From: Halobacteriales archaeon QH_10_70_21
Lineage (GTDB): Archaea; Halobacteriota; Halobacteria; Halobacteriales; Haloarculaceae
Assembly: GCA_003021325.1 (NCBI GenBank)
Contig: PXQM01000059.1
Coordinates: 1-7,925 of the forward strand
Direction: 5' to 3'
DNA: 7,925 nucleotides
The position numbers and the translations under genes were made by a program. Below are positions 1 to 5,816 of this stretch, in pieces (positions within the stretch are counted from its first letter, which is position 1; each line of letters starts with the position of its first letter). The notes below the pieces were generated by a model. It was not told the DNA's origin. It saw only the letters and a program-made list of their open reading frames with translations, and made no database searches.

Positions 1-1400
1 GCGACCGGCAGTCCGACGCCGCCGAACAGGTCCGCGAGATAGAGACGGACATCGAGTCAGTCGAGGACAAACGCGAGTCAGTCGAGGCGCGCATCGAGCG
101 CCTCGAGGACGAACTCGCGGACATCGAGGACGAGCGCGAGGCGGTCGCCGACGAGATGGAGGCCCTGGAGGCTGACATCGACGAGAGGACGGCCGAAATC
201 GAGTCGCTGGAGGCCGAGATAGACGAACTGGAGGCGGAGCTGCAGGACTCGGACATCCCCGAGCTGACGAGCGAGGCCGAGTCCATCCGCGAGGAGATCG
301 CCGAGCTCGAAGACCGGATGAGCGACCTCGACGGCGACCTCAACGAGCTCGAGCTCGAGAAGGGGTACGCCGAGGACGCCATCGAGGAGCTCCACGACGA
401 CATCGAGGCGGCCCAGAACCGGAAGGCCGAGGCCGAGGCGGCCATCGTCGAGCTCGAGGAGAAGGTCGCCGACCAGGAGGCGAAGCTCGAGGAGAAGGAG
501 GCGGCCGTCGAGGAGCTGGAGGCCGAGCTGGCCGACCTCAAGTCCGAGCGCGACGAGCTGCGGGCGGAGCTGGAGGACGCGAAGTCGGCCCGCGACGAGC
601 AGGCCGACCGGGTCGCGGCCGTCGAGTCCGACCGCGAGGCACTCGAGGACGCCACCGACCGCCTGGAGTGGGAGGTCGACGAGCTGGCCTCGCAGGTCGC
701 CGACTACGACCCCGAGGAGATACCGGACCACGACACCGTCGAGTCCGAGATCGAGCGCCTCGAGGACGAGATGTCGGCGCTGGAGCCGGTCAACATGCTC
801 GCCATCGACGAGTACGACCGCGTCGAGGAGGAGCTCGAGGAGCTCCAGACGAAGCGCGAGACGCTGGTCGAGGAGGCCGACGGCATCCGCGAGCGCATCG
901 ACGCCTACGAGGCCCGCAAGAAGGAGACGTTCATGGACGCCTACGAGGGCATCAACGACCAGTTCGAGGACATCTTCGCGCGGCTCTCCGACGGGACGGG
1001 CGAACTCGTGCTGGAGGACCCCGCCGAGCCCTTCGAGGGCGGGCTGACGATGAGGGCCCAGCCGGAGGACAAGCCGGTCCAGCGGCTCGACGCGATGTCC
1101 GGCGGCGAGAAGTCGCTGACCGCGCTGGCGTTCATCTTCGCCATCCAGCGGTACAACCCGGCGCCGTTCTACGCGCTGGACGAGGTAGACGCGTTCCTCG
1201 ACGCCGCCAACGCCGAGATGGTCGGCGAGATGGTCGAGGAGCTGGCCGGCGACGCACAGTTCGTCGTCGTCTCGCACCGCGCGGCGCTGCTGGAGCGCTC
1301 CGAGCGCGCCATCGGCGTGATGATGCAGGAGGACAACGTCTCCGCCGTGACGGGTATCGACCTGTCGGCGGAGGGTGGGGAGGTGCCGGCCGATGACTAG
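1..1400 (+). CDS. smc: Chromosome segregation protein SMC, C-terminal part (5' end outside window)
   Basis: This is the C-terminal 465 residues of SMC, the ATPase that with the kleisin ScpA compacts and segregates chromosomes. The frame is open from base 3, so the gene begins before the window. Residues 1 to about 255 are an Asp/Glu/Leu-rich heptad coiled coil, the return arm after the hinge; the hinge itself is not visible. Around residues 259-270 is the conserved motif LEPVNMLAIDEY that precedes the head in SMC proteins. The C-terminal head carries the ABC signature MSGGEKS (365-371), a Walker B and D-loop segment FYALDEVDAFLD (389-400), and the switch histidine in VVVSHR (His425). Walker A lies in the missing N-terminus. 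A full-length archaeal SMC is near 1,150-1,200 residues, so about 60% is missing upstream. The stop codon overlaps the scpA start by 8 bases. Identification is secure from the head motifs; the closely related Rad50 family lacks the PVN motif and has a Cys-hook instead of a hinge. Confidence 0.97.
   Translation, partial: DRQSDAAEQVREIETDIESVEDKRESVEARIERLEDELADIEDEREAVADEMEALEADIDERTAEIESLEAEIDELEAELQDSDIPELTSEAESIREEIAELEDRMSDLDGDLNELELEKGYAEDAIEELHDDIEAAQNRKAEAEAAIVELEEKVADQEAKLEEKEAAVEELEAELADLKSERDELRAELEDAKSARDEQADRVAAVESDREALEDATDRLEWEVDELASQVADYDPEEIPDHDTVESEIERLEDEMSALEPVNMLAIDEYDRVEEELEELQTKRETLVEEADGIRERIDAYEARKKETFMDAYEGINDQFEDIFARLSDGTGELVLEDPAEPFEGGLTMRAQPEDKPVQRLDAMSGGEKSLTALAFIFAIQRYNPAPFYALDEVDAFLDAANAEMVGEMVEELAGDAQFVVVSHRAALLERSERAIGVMMQEDNVSAVTGIDLSAEGGEVPADD
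1379..1385 (+). promoter_or_regulatory. Shine-Dalgarno site for scpA
   Basis: GGAGGTG, a near-perfect match to the haloarchaeal anti-SD, lies 7 bases before the ATG at 1393 and inside the last codons of smc. It decides the scpA start in favour of this ATG over the in-frame GTG at 1375, which lies upstream of the site. It also suggests that ribosomes finishing smc re-initiate on scpA. Confidence 0.8.
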
Positions 1401-2520
1401 CGAGGACGAGCGAAGGGAGTCCTCGGGAGACCCGAGCGGGGAGCGGGGCGATCCGCGAGGCAGCGAGGACGAGCGAAGGGAGTCCTCGGGAGACCCGAGC
1501 GGGGAGCGGAGCGGGCCCTCGAAGGGTCCGAGCGGCCCCTCCGGGGAAGCGAGAGCCGACGGCGGTGCCGCCGACGAGGTTCCGCTGGACATCGCGGGAC
1601 ACGACGACGAGAAGCGGCGCCGCGAGAACGGCACCGGCCCGGACCTCGCGGGGAACGGGGCACCGTCGGACGGAGATGACCCGGACGACGCGGTCCTCTC
1701 GGAGTTCGACGTCTCGTCGCCGGCGGCCGACAACGACGAGGTCGAGCCCGTCGAGCTGCTCGTCCAACTGGCCGAGGAGGGCGAGATCGACCCCTGGGAC
1801 ATCGACGTAGTGACGGTCACCGACAAGTTCCTCGACCGACTGGACGAGGCGGACCTCCGGACGGGCGGCCGGGCGCTGTTCTACGCGTCGGTGCTGTTGC
1901 GGATGAAGAGCGACGCGATGTGGACCGACGAGGAGCCCGAGGCGGCCCTCGAGGGGGAGCCCGGGGAGGCCGAGCCGATGGACGGCGAGGCGGCGCCGGG
2001 CGTCGACCCCTTCGACCAGCTGGCGGCCGAGATGGACCGCCGCATCGAGCGCAAGCGCGCCCGGGGAACGCCGGAGACGCTGGACGAGCTGGTCCGGGAC
2101 CTCCGGGAGCGCGAGCGGGACACCTGGTGGAAGGAGTCCCGGACCTACGACACCTCGGAGTCGCCGTCCGGCTACGGCCGCGGGACCCAGACCCTCGACT
2201 ACCGCGCGGGCGACGACCTCCGGATGGACGACGAGCCGACCGCCGACGACGTCACCGGGACGGCCCACGACGAGCACATGGAGGACATCATCAACGACGT
2301 CTACGTCGCCCTCCAGAGCCACTACGACGGGGGCCGCGACGAGGTGCTGTTCGCCGAGGTGCGGGAGGCGGGCGGGTCGGTCGTCGACACGTACCTGGGG
2401 CTGCTCTTCCTCGCCCACCGGGGCCGGGTCCGCCTCGAACAGGACGAGCTCTTCGGCGACCTCTGGATACAGGACCCTGGCGCGGTCGGCGGCGAGCAGG
2501 CCGCCACGGCCGACGACTGA
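1393..2520 (+). CDS. scpA: Segregation and condensation protein ScpA (kleisin), with repeat-expanded N-terminus
   Basis: This gene encodes the kleisin subunit that bridges SMC heads in the condensin-like complex. From the ATG at 1393 the product is 375 residues, longer than the roughly 250-300 usual for bacterial ScpA. Residues 3-18 and 24-39 are identical copies of SEDERRESSGDPSGER, followed by a Gly/Pro/Ser stretch. Sequence typical of the family seems to begin near residue 61 (DEVPLDIAGHDDE). The N-terminal kleisin domain starts near residue 117 with VEPVELLVQLAEEGEIDPWDI and continues through a helix with LFYASVLLRMKSD, matching the ScpA signature. A long acidic, charged linker (about 180-290) follows. 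The C-terminal winged helix (about 294-363) includes EDIINDVYVALQ and ends in GRVRLEQDELFGDLWIQ. The start overlaps the smc stop by 8 bases with a strong SD, so co-expression with smc is likely. No scpB follows; the next gene is convergent. Confidence 0.93.
   Translation: MTSEDERRESSGDPSGERGDPRGSEDERRESSGDPSGERSGPSKGPSGPSGEARADGGAADEVPLDIAGHDDEKRRRENGTGPDLAGNGAPSDGDDPDDAVLSEFDVSSPAADNDEVEPVELLVQLAEEGEIDPWDIDVVTVTDKFLDRLDEADLRTGGRALFYASVLLRMKSDAMWTDEEPEAALEGEPGEAEPMDGEAAPGVDPFDQLAAEMDRRIERKRARGTPETLDELVRDLRERERDTWWKESRTYDTSESPSGYGRGTQTLDYRAGDDLRMDDEPTADDVTGTAHDEHMEDIINDVYVALQSHYDGGRDEVLFAEVREAGGSVVDTYLGLLFLAHRGRVRLEQDELFGDLWIQDPGAVGGEQAATADD
1399..1509 (+). repeat. Two perfect 48-base direct repeats, each with two inverted repeats, inside scpA
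   Basis: Bases 1399-1446 and 1462-1509 are identical over 48 bases and are separated by 15 unrelated bases, giving a 63-base period. Each copy holds two overlapping palindromes. In the first copy, CGAGGAC (1401-1407) pairs with GTCCTCG (1419-1425), and CTCGGG (1422-1427) pairs with CCCGAG (1431-1436) across a 3-base loop. The second copy has the same arms 63 bases later. Both the repeat (16 codons) and the spacer (5 codons) are multiples of three, so the reading frame is kept. The structure resembles REP-type palindromic repeats; whether copies occur elsewhere in this genome cannot be seen here. Confidence 0.9.
1512..1546 (+). repeat. Two further hairpin-forming inverted repeats in scpA
   Basis: Directly after the second 48-base repeat, bases 1512-1519 pair with 1523-1530 (8 base pairs including one G-U, 3-base loop). 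Bases 1536-1539 pair with 1543-1546 (CCCC/GGGG, 3-base loop). They extend the palindrome cluster and encode a Gly/Pro/Ser/Lys segment. They look like diverged or different units of the same element type, but this is inference. Confidence 0.6.
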
Positions 2521-2535
2521 CGCGGGTCGTCGCGG

Positions 2536-2557
2536 CCGTTTTCGACGCGAAAGAGCG
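2536..2557 (+). terminator. Possible weak terminator after scpA
   Basis: About 19 bases after the scpA stop is a run of four T (2539-2542), in a small inverted repeat TTTCG (2540-2544) / CGAAA (2548-2552). It is the only T-run in the 139-base convergent gap between scpA and the phosphorylase gene. Archaeal termination can use short T-tracts, but this one is short and the call is tentative. The rest of the gap (2521-2659) shows no gene. Confidence 0.25.
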
Positions 2558-2659
2558 TTTGCGGTGGCCACCTGTCGAGGGCTCGGAGGGGACACTGCCG
2601 ACCCGTGTCAGCACGGCGGTCCCGAATCGCGACGCCCCGTCCGGGAGTCCGGACCGCCG

Positions 2660-3502
2660 TCAGAGGTAGTCGTCTATCAGCAGCGAGACGCCCTGCCGGG
2701 CCTCGCGGTCGATGGCCTCCGGCGGCGTGTTGATGGCGTTCTCGAGGGTGTGGTGGCACTCGCAGTCCTCGTCGGGGAGCGCCTCGATGAGCGACTCGAG
2801 GAGTGCGGACATCGACTCCTCGTTGGCGGCCGCATGGCCGAGCACCGTCTCGAGGGAGACCTCTTCCTCGTCGTGCCAGACGTCGTAGTCGGTGACGCCG
2901 GCCAGCGAGACGTAGCACATCTCGGCCTCGCGGGCCAGCTGGGCCTCCGGGACGGTCGTCATGCCGATGATGTCGAAGCCACGGCTTCGGTAGAACTCGC
3001 TTTCGGCCTTCGTCGAGAACTGCGGGCCCTCGATGGTGACGTGCGTGCCGCCCCCGACCACTTCGGCGTCCGCAGCGTCGGCGCAGTCGAGCAGGTGGCC
3101 GGCGAGGCGGCCGCAGAACGGCTCGGCCATCGGGACGTGGACGACGACGCCGTCGCCGAAGAAGGAACGCTCGCGGTCGCGGGTCCGGTCGAAGAGCTGG
3201 TCGGGGACGACGAGCGTCCGGGGCGACAGCGCCTCCCGGAGGCTGCCGACGGCGTTCGTCGCGACGACCTGGTCGACGCCCGCCTGCTTCAGGGCGTAGA
3301 CGTTGGCCCGGTAGGGGACGTTCGTCGGGTCGTACTGGTGGCTCCGTCCGTGACGGGGCAGGAACGCAACCTCGGTGCCGGCCACCTCGCCCACCTCCAG
3401 CGGCGCGCTCGGCGACCCGAACGGGGTCCGGGCGCGGTCCTCGTAGCTGTTGTCGAACCCGAGCGATTCGTAGATGCCGCTTCCGCCGATGATGCCGAGC
3501 AT
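2660..3502 (-). CDS. mtnP: S-methyl-5'-thioadenosine phosphorylase (MTAP/PNP family)
   Basis: The 280-residue product belongs to the MTAP/PNP family, which cleaves methylthioadenosine with phosphate to adenine and methylthioribose-1-phosphate. Family motifs run in order: the phosphate loop GIIGGSGIY (3-11), PRHGRSHQYDPTNVPYRAN (49-67), GSLREALSP (86-94), HVPMAEPFC (122-130), TIEGPQFSTKAES (156-168), MTTVPE (181-186) and TDYD (204-207). The TDYD Asp pair corresponds to human Asp220/Asp222, which read the 6-amino group; 6-oxopurine phosphorylases carry Asn there, so an MTA or adenosine substrate is favoured over inosine. A CxC pair (Cys247, Cys249) near the C-terminus matches the CxC of archaeal MTAPII enzymes, where it forms a disulfide. 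The ATG at 3502 sits directly at MLGIIGG, so it is preferred over a GTG five codons upstream. The gene is last in a minus-strand run and convergent with scpA. An MTI phosphorylase role, known in some archaea, is not fully excluded. Confidence 0.92.
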   Translation of the reverse strand: MLGIIGGSGIYESLGFDNSYEDRARTPFGSPSAPLEVGEVAGTEVAFLPRHGRSHQYDPTNVPYRANVYALKQAGVDQVVATNAVGSLREALSPRTLVVPDQLFDRTRDRERSFFGDGVVVHVPMAEPFCGRLAGHLLDCADAADAEVVGGGTHVTIEGPQFSTKAESEFYRSRGFDIIGMTTVPEAQLAREAEMCYVSLAGVTDYDVWHDEEEVSLETVLGHAAANEESMSALLESLIEALPDEDCECHHTLENAINTPPEAIDREARQGVSLLIDDYL

Positions 3503-3658
3503 GGGCGCCGTTCGCACCCGGGGTACTTCTGTCTGTGTGCCGGGTGGCCCGTACTGCCGGCGCCGGTCCCTCGAGCGCCCCGACCGGTCCCGGCTCGAAC
3601 TCCGGGCGGAGAACGACCGCCGGGTTGAGCGGACTCACGCAGGGCACGTCGCCCGGTA

Positions 3659-4597
3659 TCAGCCGACGGCCACGTAGGTCCACGCGAGCAACTGCAGAAC
3701 GGCGACCAGTACCATCCCCAGGACCGCCGGGTACGGCGCCTCCCGCCTGGTGTAGCGGGCGGTCCCCCAGGCGAAAAGCGGCGTGGCGGGGAGCGTCGCG
3801 AGGGTAACCGTCCACGGCAGGACGTCCGGCGCCGCAGACAGCACGCCGTCGGTGAGCGCGAGGAGCGCCGCGAAGCCGGCCACGACACACAGCGCGTACG
3901 CCGCTTGCAGCCGGCGGGCCGGCCACCGGACGGCGAGGGTGTCCTTGCCGACGTCGGCGTCGGCGCGACGGTCCGGCCACTGCGTCTCGAGCAGGTTGCC
4001 GAAGACGAAGACAGCGAAGGGGAGGACGGCGAGCGCCGCTTGGCGGTCAAGGCCGCCCACGACGGCGGCCCCGTACCACGGCAGCGCCAGCCCGCCGAGC
4101 AGCGCGTTGACGAGTTCGCCGAGCCCTCGCCGGGAGAACGCCAGCGGCGGCACCGAGTACTGCACCCCGAGGACGCCGATGGCGGCCAGGAGCCCCGCCC
4201 CGCGCCGCGACAGGAGCCCCTCGAGTGCGAGCAGCGCCGCGGCGACGCCGCCGACGGTCAGGGCGACGACCGTTGCCTTCGCCGTCAGCCGGCGGGGGAG
4301 CCCCGTCGTGTGGAGCGCGCCGCTCCCGCCGGAGAACGGCGTCCGTTCCGTCAGGGCGTCCGTCTCGTAGTCGGCGTACTCGTTGGCGTAGTGGACGCCG
4401 GCCGCGGTCGGCAGCAGCGCGGCCAGGCCGGCGAGAAGCGGCGGCTCCGCGAGGGTGGCGCCGCGGGCGACGGCGACGGCGACGCCCAGCGCGTAGACGG
4501 CGACGATGAGGAGCAGCTGCGAGGGCCGGCTGGCCTTCCAGAGCGCCCAAGCGCGCGGCGCGCGCCTGCGGGCGGTGTCGTCGACGGCGCTCAGCAT
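3659..4597 (-). CDS. UbiA-family prenyltransferase, MenA-like
   Basis: This is an integral membrane prenyltransferase of 312 residues, a normal size for the family, which transfers an isoprenoid chain from a diphosphate donor to an acceptor. Two Asp-rich Mg-diphosphate motifs are present: NEYADYETD (72-80, pattern NExxDxxxD) and DRRADADVGKDTL (209-221, DxxxDxxxGKxTL). TPFSGGSGAL (86-95) and QYSVPPLAFSRRGLGELVN (146-164) are also typical. About eight or nine hydrophobic helices are visible between residues 27 and 312. The motif style resembles 1,4-dihydroxy-2-naphthoate prenyltransferase (menaquinone synthesis) more than the geranylgeranylglyceryl phosphate or heme enzymes, but the acceptor cannot be proven from sequence. 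The start is uncertain: the ATG at 4597 is preferred over an in-frame GTG at 4630. No clear TATA element precedes it, so it may be read through from the phosphoribosyltransferase gene 102 bases upstream. The 156-base gap before mtnP holds no visible gene. Confidence 0.88.
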   Translation of the reverse strand: MLSAVDDTARRRAPRAWALWKASRPSQLLLIVAVYALGVAVAVARGATLAEPPLLAGLAALLPTAAGVHYANEYADYETDALTERTPFSGGSGALHTTGLPRRLTAKATVVALTVGGVAAALLALEGLLSRRGAGLLAAIGVLGVQYSVPPLAFSRRGLGELVNALLGGLALPWYGAAVVGGLDRQAALAVLPFAVFVFGNLLETQWPDRRADADVGKDTLAVRWPARRLQAAYALCVVAGFAALLALTDGVLSAAPDVLPWTVTLATLPATPLFAWGTARYTRREAPYPAVLGMVLVAVLQLLAWTYVAVG

Positions 4598-4699
4598 GGC
4601 GCGCCCGCCGGCTCCCTGCGCCGCTCGCACTCGAGGAGATCCCGGCGGTCGGCCCAGCGGGCGTCAGGGGCGGCCGGACCATCGCGGGCGTCGACCACG

Positions 4700-5392
4700 C
4701 TACGCCAGCGTCCAGCGGTCCGCGGCGGCCCGCTCGACGACGCCGCGCCGTTCCATCTCCGCGAGCACCTCGTCGAGGCGGTCCGGCTGTGCGATCTCCA
4801 TCTCGATGCGGTCGATGCGGTGGTAGTCGGCGAGGTAGTGGCGGATGTCGTCGCGGGCGAAGCCGTCCCGGTCCGCCTTCTCCATGACGCCCTCGACGAG
4901 GTCCACCATGTCCTCGATGAAGTTCCAGGGGTAGACCACCCAGGTCCACTCCTCGAGGCGCTCGCCGACGAACTCGGGTTCGAACTCGCTGGTCTGGAGC
5001 AGCTGCAGCGTCGCCGTCCGCACCTCGGCGGGGTCGCGCTCGGTGACGTACTCGTGTGCGCGGCGGATGGAGCCGCCGGTGTCGGCGATGTCGTCGATGA
5101 CGAGGACGTCCTTGCCCTCGACGCTGCCCTCCGGCATCGGGTAGCGGACCTGCGGCTCGTCGGCCTTGACGCCGGTGCCGACGTAGTGCTCCATCTTCAG
5201 GCTCGTCAGGTCGTCCAGCCCGAGGAAGTCACAGAGACAGCGGCCGGCGAACCAGCCGCCGCGGGCCAGCGCGACGACGACGTCCGGCTCGAAGTCGGCC
5301 GCCTTCACCTCGTCGGCCACGTCGCGACAGAGCCCGTAGATGTACTCCCAGTTCGTGACGGTGCACTTGAACTCGTCCGGGAGTTCGCTCAT
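4700..5392 (-). CDS. Purine-type phosphoribosyltransferase with C-terminal winged-helix-like extension
   Basis: This 230-residue type I phosphoribosyltransferase joins a nucleobase to PRPP. The PRPP-binding loop VLVIDDIADTGGS is at 96-108, and ALARGGW (41-47) supplies the diphosphate-contacting loop. WVVYPWNF (151-158), after the core, resembles the PWE-type segment of the xanthine-guanine/hypoxanthine enzymes and is probably part of the base pocket. Residues from about 178 to 230 (DDIRHYLADY through MERRGVVERAAADRWTLA) look like a small winged-helix domain, longer than the minimal 150-180 residue enzymes. Whether it binds DNA or only packs on the enzyme is unknown. The base specificity (xanthine, guanine or hypoxanthine) cannot be set from sequence. 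The ATG at 5392 has a TATA-like element about 28 bases upstream, consistent with a leaderless transcript. It is the first of three minus-strand genes and divergent from the broken Tat gene. Confidence 0.88.
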   Translation of the reverse strand: MSELPDEFKCTVTNWEYIYGLCRDVADEVKAADFEPDVVVALARGGWFAGRCLCDFLGLDDLTSLKMEHYVGTGVKADEPQVRYPMPEGSVEGKDVLVIDDIADTGGSIRRAHEYVTERDPAEVRTATLQLLQTSEFEPEFVGERLEEWTWVVYPWNFIEDMVDLVEGVMEKADRDGFARDDIRHYLADYHRIDRIEMEIAQPDRLDEVLAEMERRGVVERAAADRWTLA

Positions 5393-5417
5393 GGGTGGGG
5401 CAAGGCGGGCACGTGCC

Positions 5418-5426
5418 GTTAATCTG
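5418..5426 (-). promoter_or_regulatory. TATA-like promoter of the phosphoribosyltransferase gene
   Basis: On the minus strand the motif AGATTAACG, the only AT-rich stretch in a GC-rich region, is centred about 28-29 bases before the ATG at 5392. This spacing is expected for an archaeal TATA box when transcription starts at or next to the start codon (leaderless mRNA). No Shine-Dalgarno site is seen before the ATG, which agrees. Confidence 0.55.
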
Positions 5427-5430
5427 TCCG

Positions 5431-5446
5431 TCCGCCGACCGGCGGA
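5431..5446. repeat. Small inverted repeat between divergent promoters
   Basis: TCCGCC (5431-5436) and GGCGGA (5441-5446) form a perfect 6-base inverted repeat around a 4-base centre, just upstream of the TATA element of the minus-strand gene. It could be an operator or a transcription factor site for the divergent pair, but short GC palindromes are common at this base composition. Confidence 0.3.
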
Positions 5447-5489
5447 GCCGCTCCGGCGAGGGGACGTTCGGACGGGCTTGTCAGAGTGG

Positions 5490-5497
5490 CTTTTTGT
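5490..5497 (+). promoter_or_regulatory. TATA-like promoter of the Tat-signal pseudogene
   Basis: CTTTTTGT, centred near 5494, lies about 24 bases before the ATG at 5518. The sequence around it is T-rich compared with the rest of the window. The spacing fits a leaderless archaeal promoter. It appears intact although the gene downstream is frame-shifted. Confidence 0.55.
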
Positions 5498-5517
5498 ACC
5501 TCTGTGAATGGTGAACT

Positions 5518-5762
5518 ATGTCGCAGGATTCGCTACCGGACAGCACACGGCGGGCGGTACTCAAGAGCATCGGCGCCGCGTCCGGCGTCGGCGCGGCGGT
5601 CCGCGTCCCACGGGTACGAGGTCGTCGGCGGACTTCGTGACGGTCGGCTCGGACCCCGGCGCCGGCACCTTCGGCCCCGTCGAGGTCAGCGCCGACGGCA
5701 CCGAGTGGGACGCCGTCGGCGGCACAACAGATTCGAACCTCGGAACCGGCTTCACCGTCTGA
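5518..5762 (+). pseudogene. Remnant of a Tat-exported protein gene, frame-shifted
   Basis: The ATG at 5518 opens a frame starting MSQDSLPDSTRRAVLKSIGA, a typical haloarchaeal twin-arginine signal: Arg-Arg at 11-12, then a weakly hydrophobic Ala/Gly/Val stretch. After about 28 residues the frame turns into an implausible Arg-rich run (RVPRVRGRRRTS) and stops at 5638-5640. Sensible haloarchaeal protein resumes in another frame from about 5623 (SSADFVTVGSDPGAGTFGPV) and continues through VEVSADGTEWDAVGG to a stop at 5760-5762. The two halves differ by a net single-base loss (or equivalent), somewhere between about 5600 and 5630. The VEVSADGTEW segment recalls galactose-binding or discoidin-like beta domains, but it is too short to assign, and the 3' end may also be truncated. 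An 84-residue ORF from the ATG at 5508 spans the region in one frame, but its N-terminal half lacks any signal or normal composition. Programmed frameshifting or a sequencing error are alternatives. Confidence 0.6.
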
Positions 5763-5785
5763 GGTGCCCCCCGCGACCGGCGCAC

Positions 5786-5793
5786 ACTTAAGT
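5786..5793 (+). promoter_or_regulatory. TATA-like promoter of the PhzF-family gene
   Basis: ACTTAAGT, a perfect palindrome and the only AT-rich motif in the 54-base gap, is centred about 27 bases upstream of the ATG at 5817. There is no Shine-Dalgarno site between it and the ATG, so a leaderless transcript is likely. Confidence 0.6.
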
Positions 5794-5816
5794 CCGGGCG
5801 GCCGCACGTCGGGCAC

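Noticed and set aside
1399..1509. CRISPR-like repeat array
   Set aside because: Only two repeats of 48 bases with a 15-base spacer, within a coding frame and with no cas genes; it fits a palindromic repeat duplication instead.
78..1826. 582-residue minus-strand ORF antisense to smc and scpA
   Set aside because: GC-rich third positions open long antisense frames in haloarchaea. The product is a Leu/Val/Asp/Arg shadow of the coiled coil with no domain, and the plus strand carries clear SMC and ScpA motifs.
1132..2595. 487-residue minus-strand ORF across smc and scpA
   Set aside because: It is antisense to motif-bearing scpA, ends in Arg/Pro/Ala-rich sequence, and shows no recognisable domain.
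3503..3517. GTG at 3517 as the mtnP start
   Set aside because: It would add only MRTAP before MLGIIGG, the conserved family N-terminus, and there is no Shine-Dalgarno support; the ATG at 3502 is the simpler choice.
2322..3980. 552-residue minus-strand ORF overlapping scpA, mtnP and the prenyltransferase
   Set aside because: Arg/Pro/Gly-rich out-of-frame translation of mtnP; the frame encoding MTAP motifs is the real one.
3905..5422. 505-residue plus-strand ORF opposite the prenyltransferase and phosphoribosyltransferase
   Set aside because: Both minus-strand genes in this span carry catalytic motifs; this frame is an antisense shadow.
5508..5762. Single 84-residue ORF from the ATG at 5508 as an intact gene
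   Set aside because: Its N-terminal half has no signal or typical composition (EHRRRVRRRRGG), while the frame from 5518 gives a textbook Tat signal at the right distance from a promoter. I kept the pseudogene reading, at moderate confidence.
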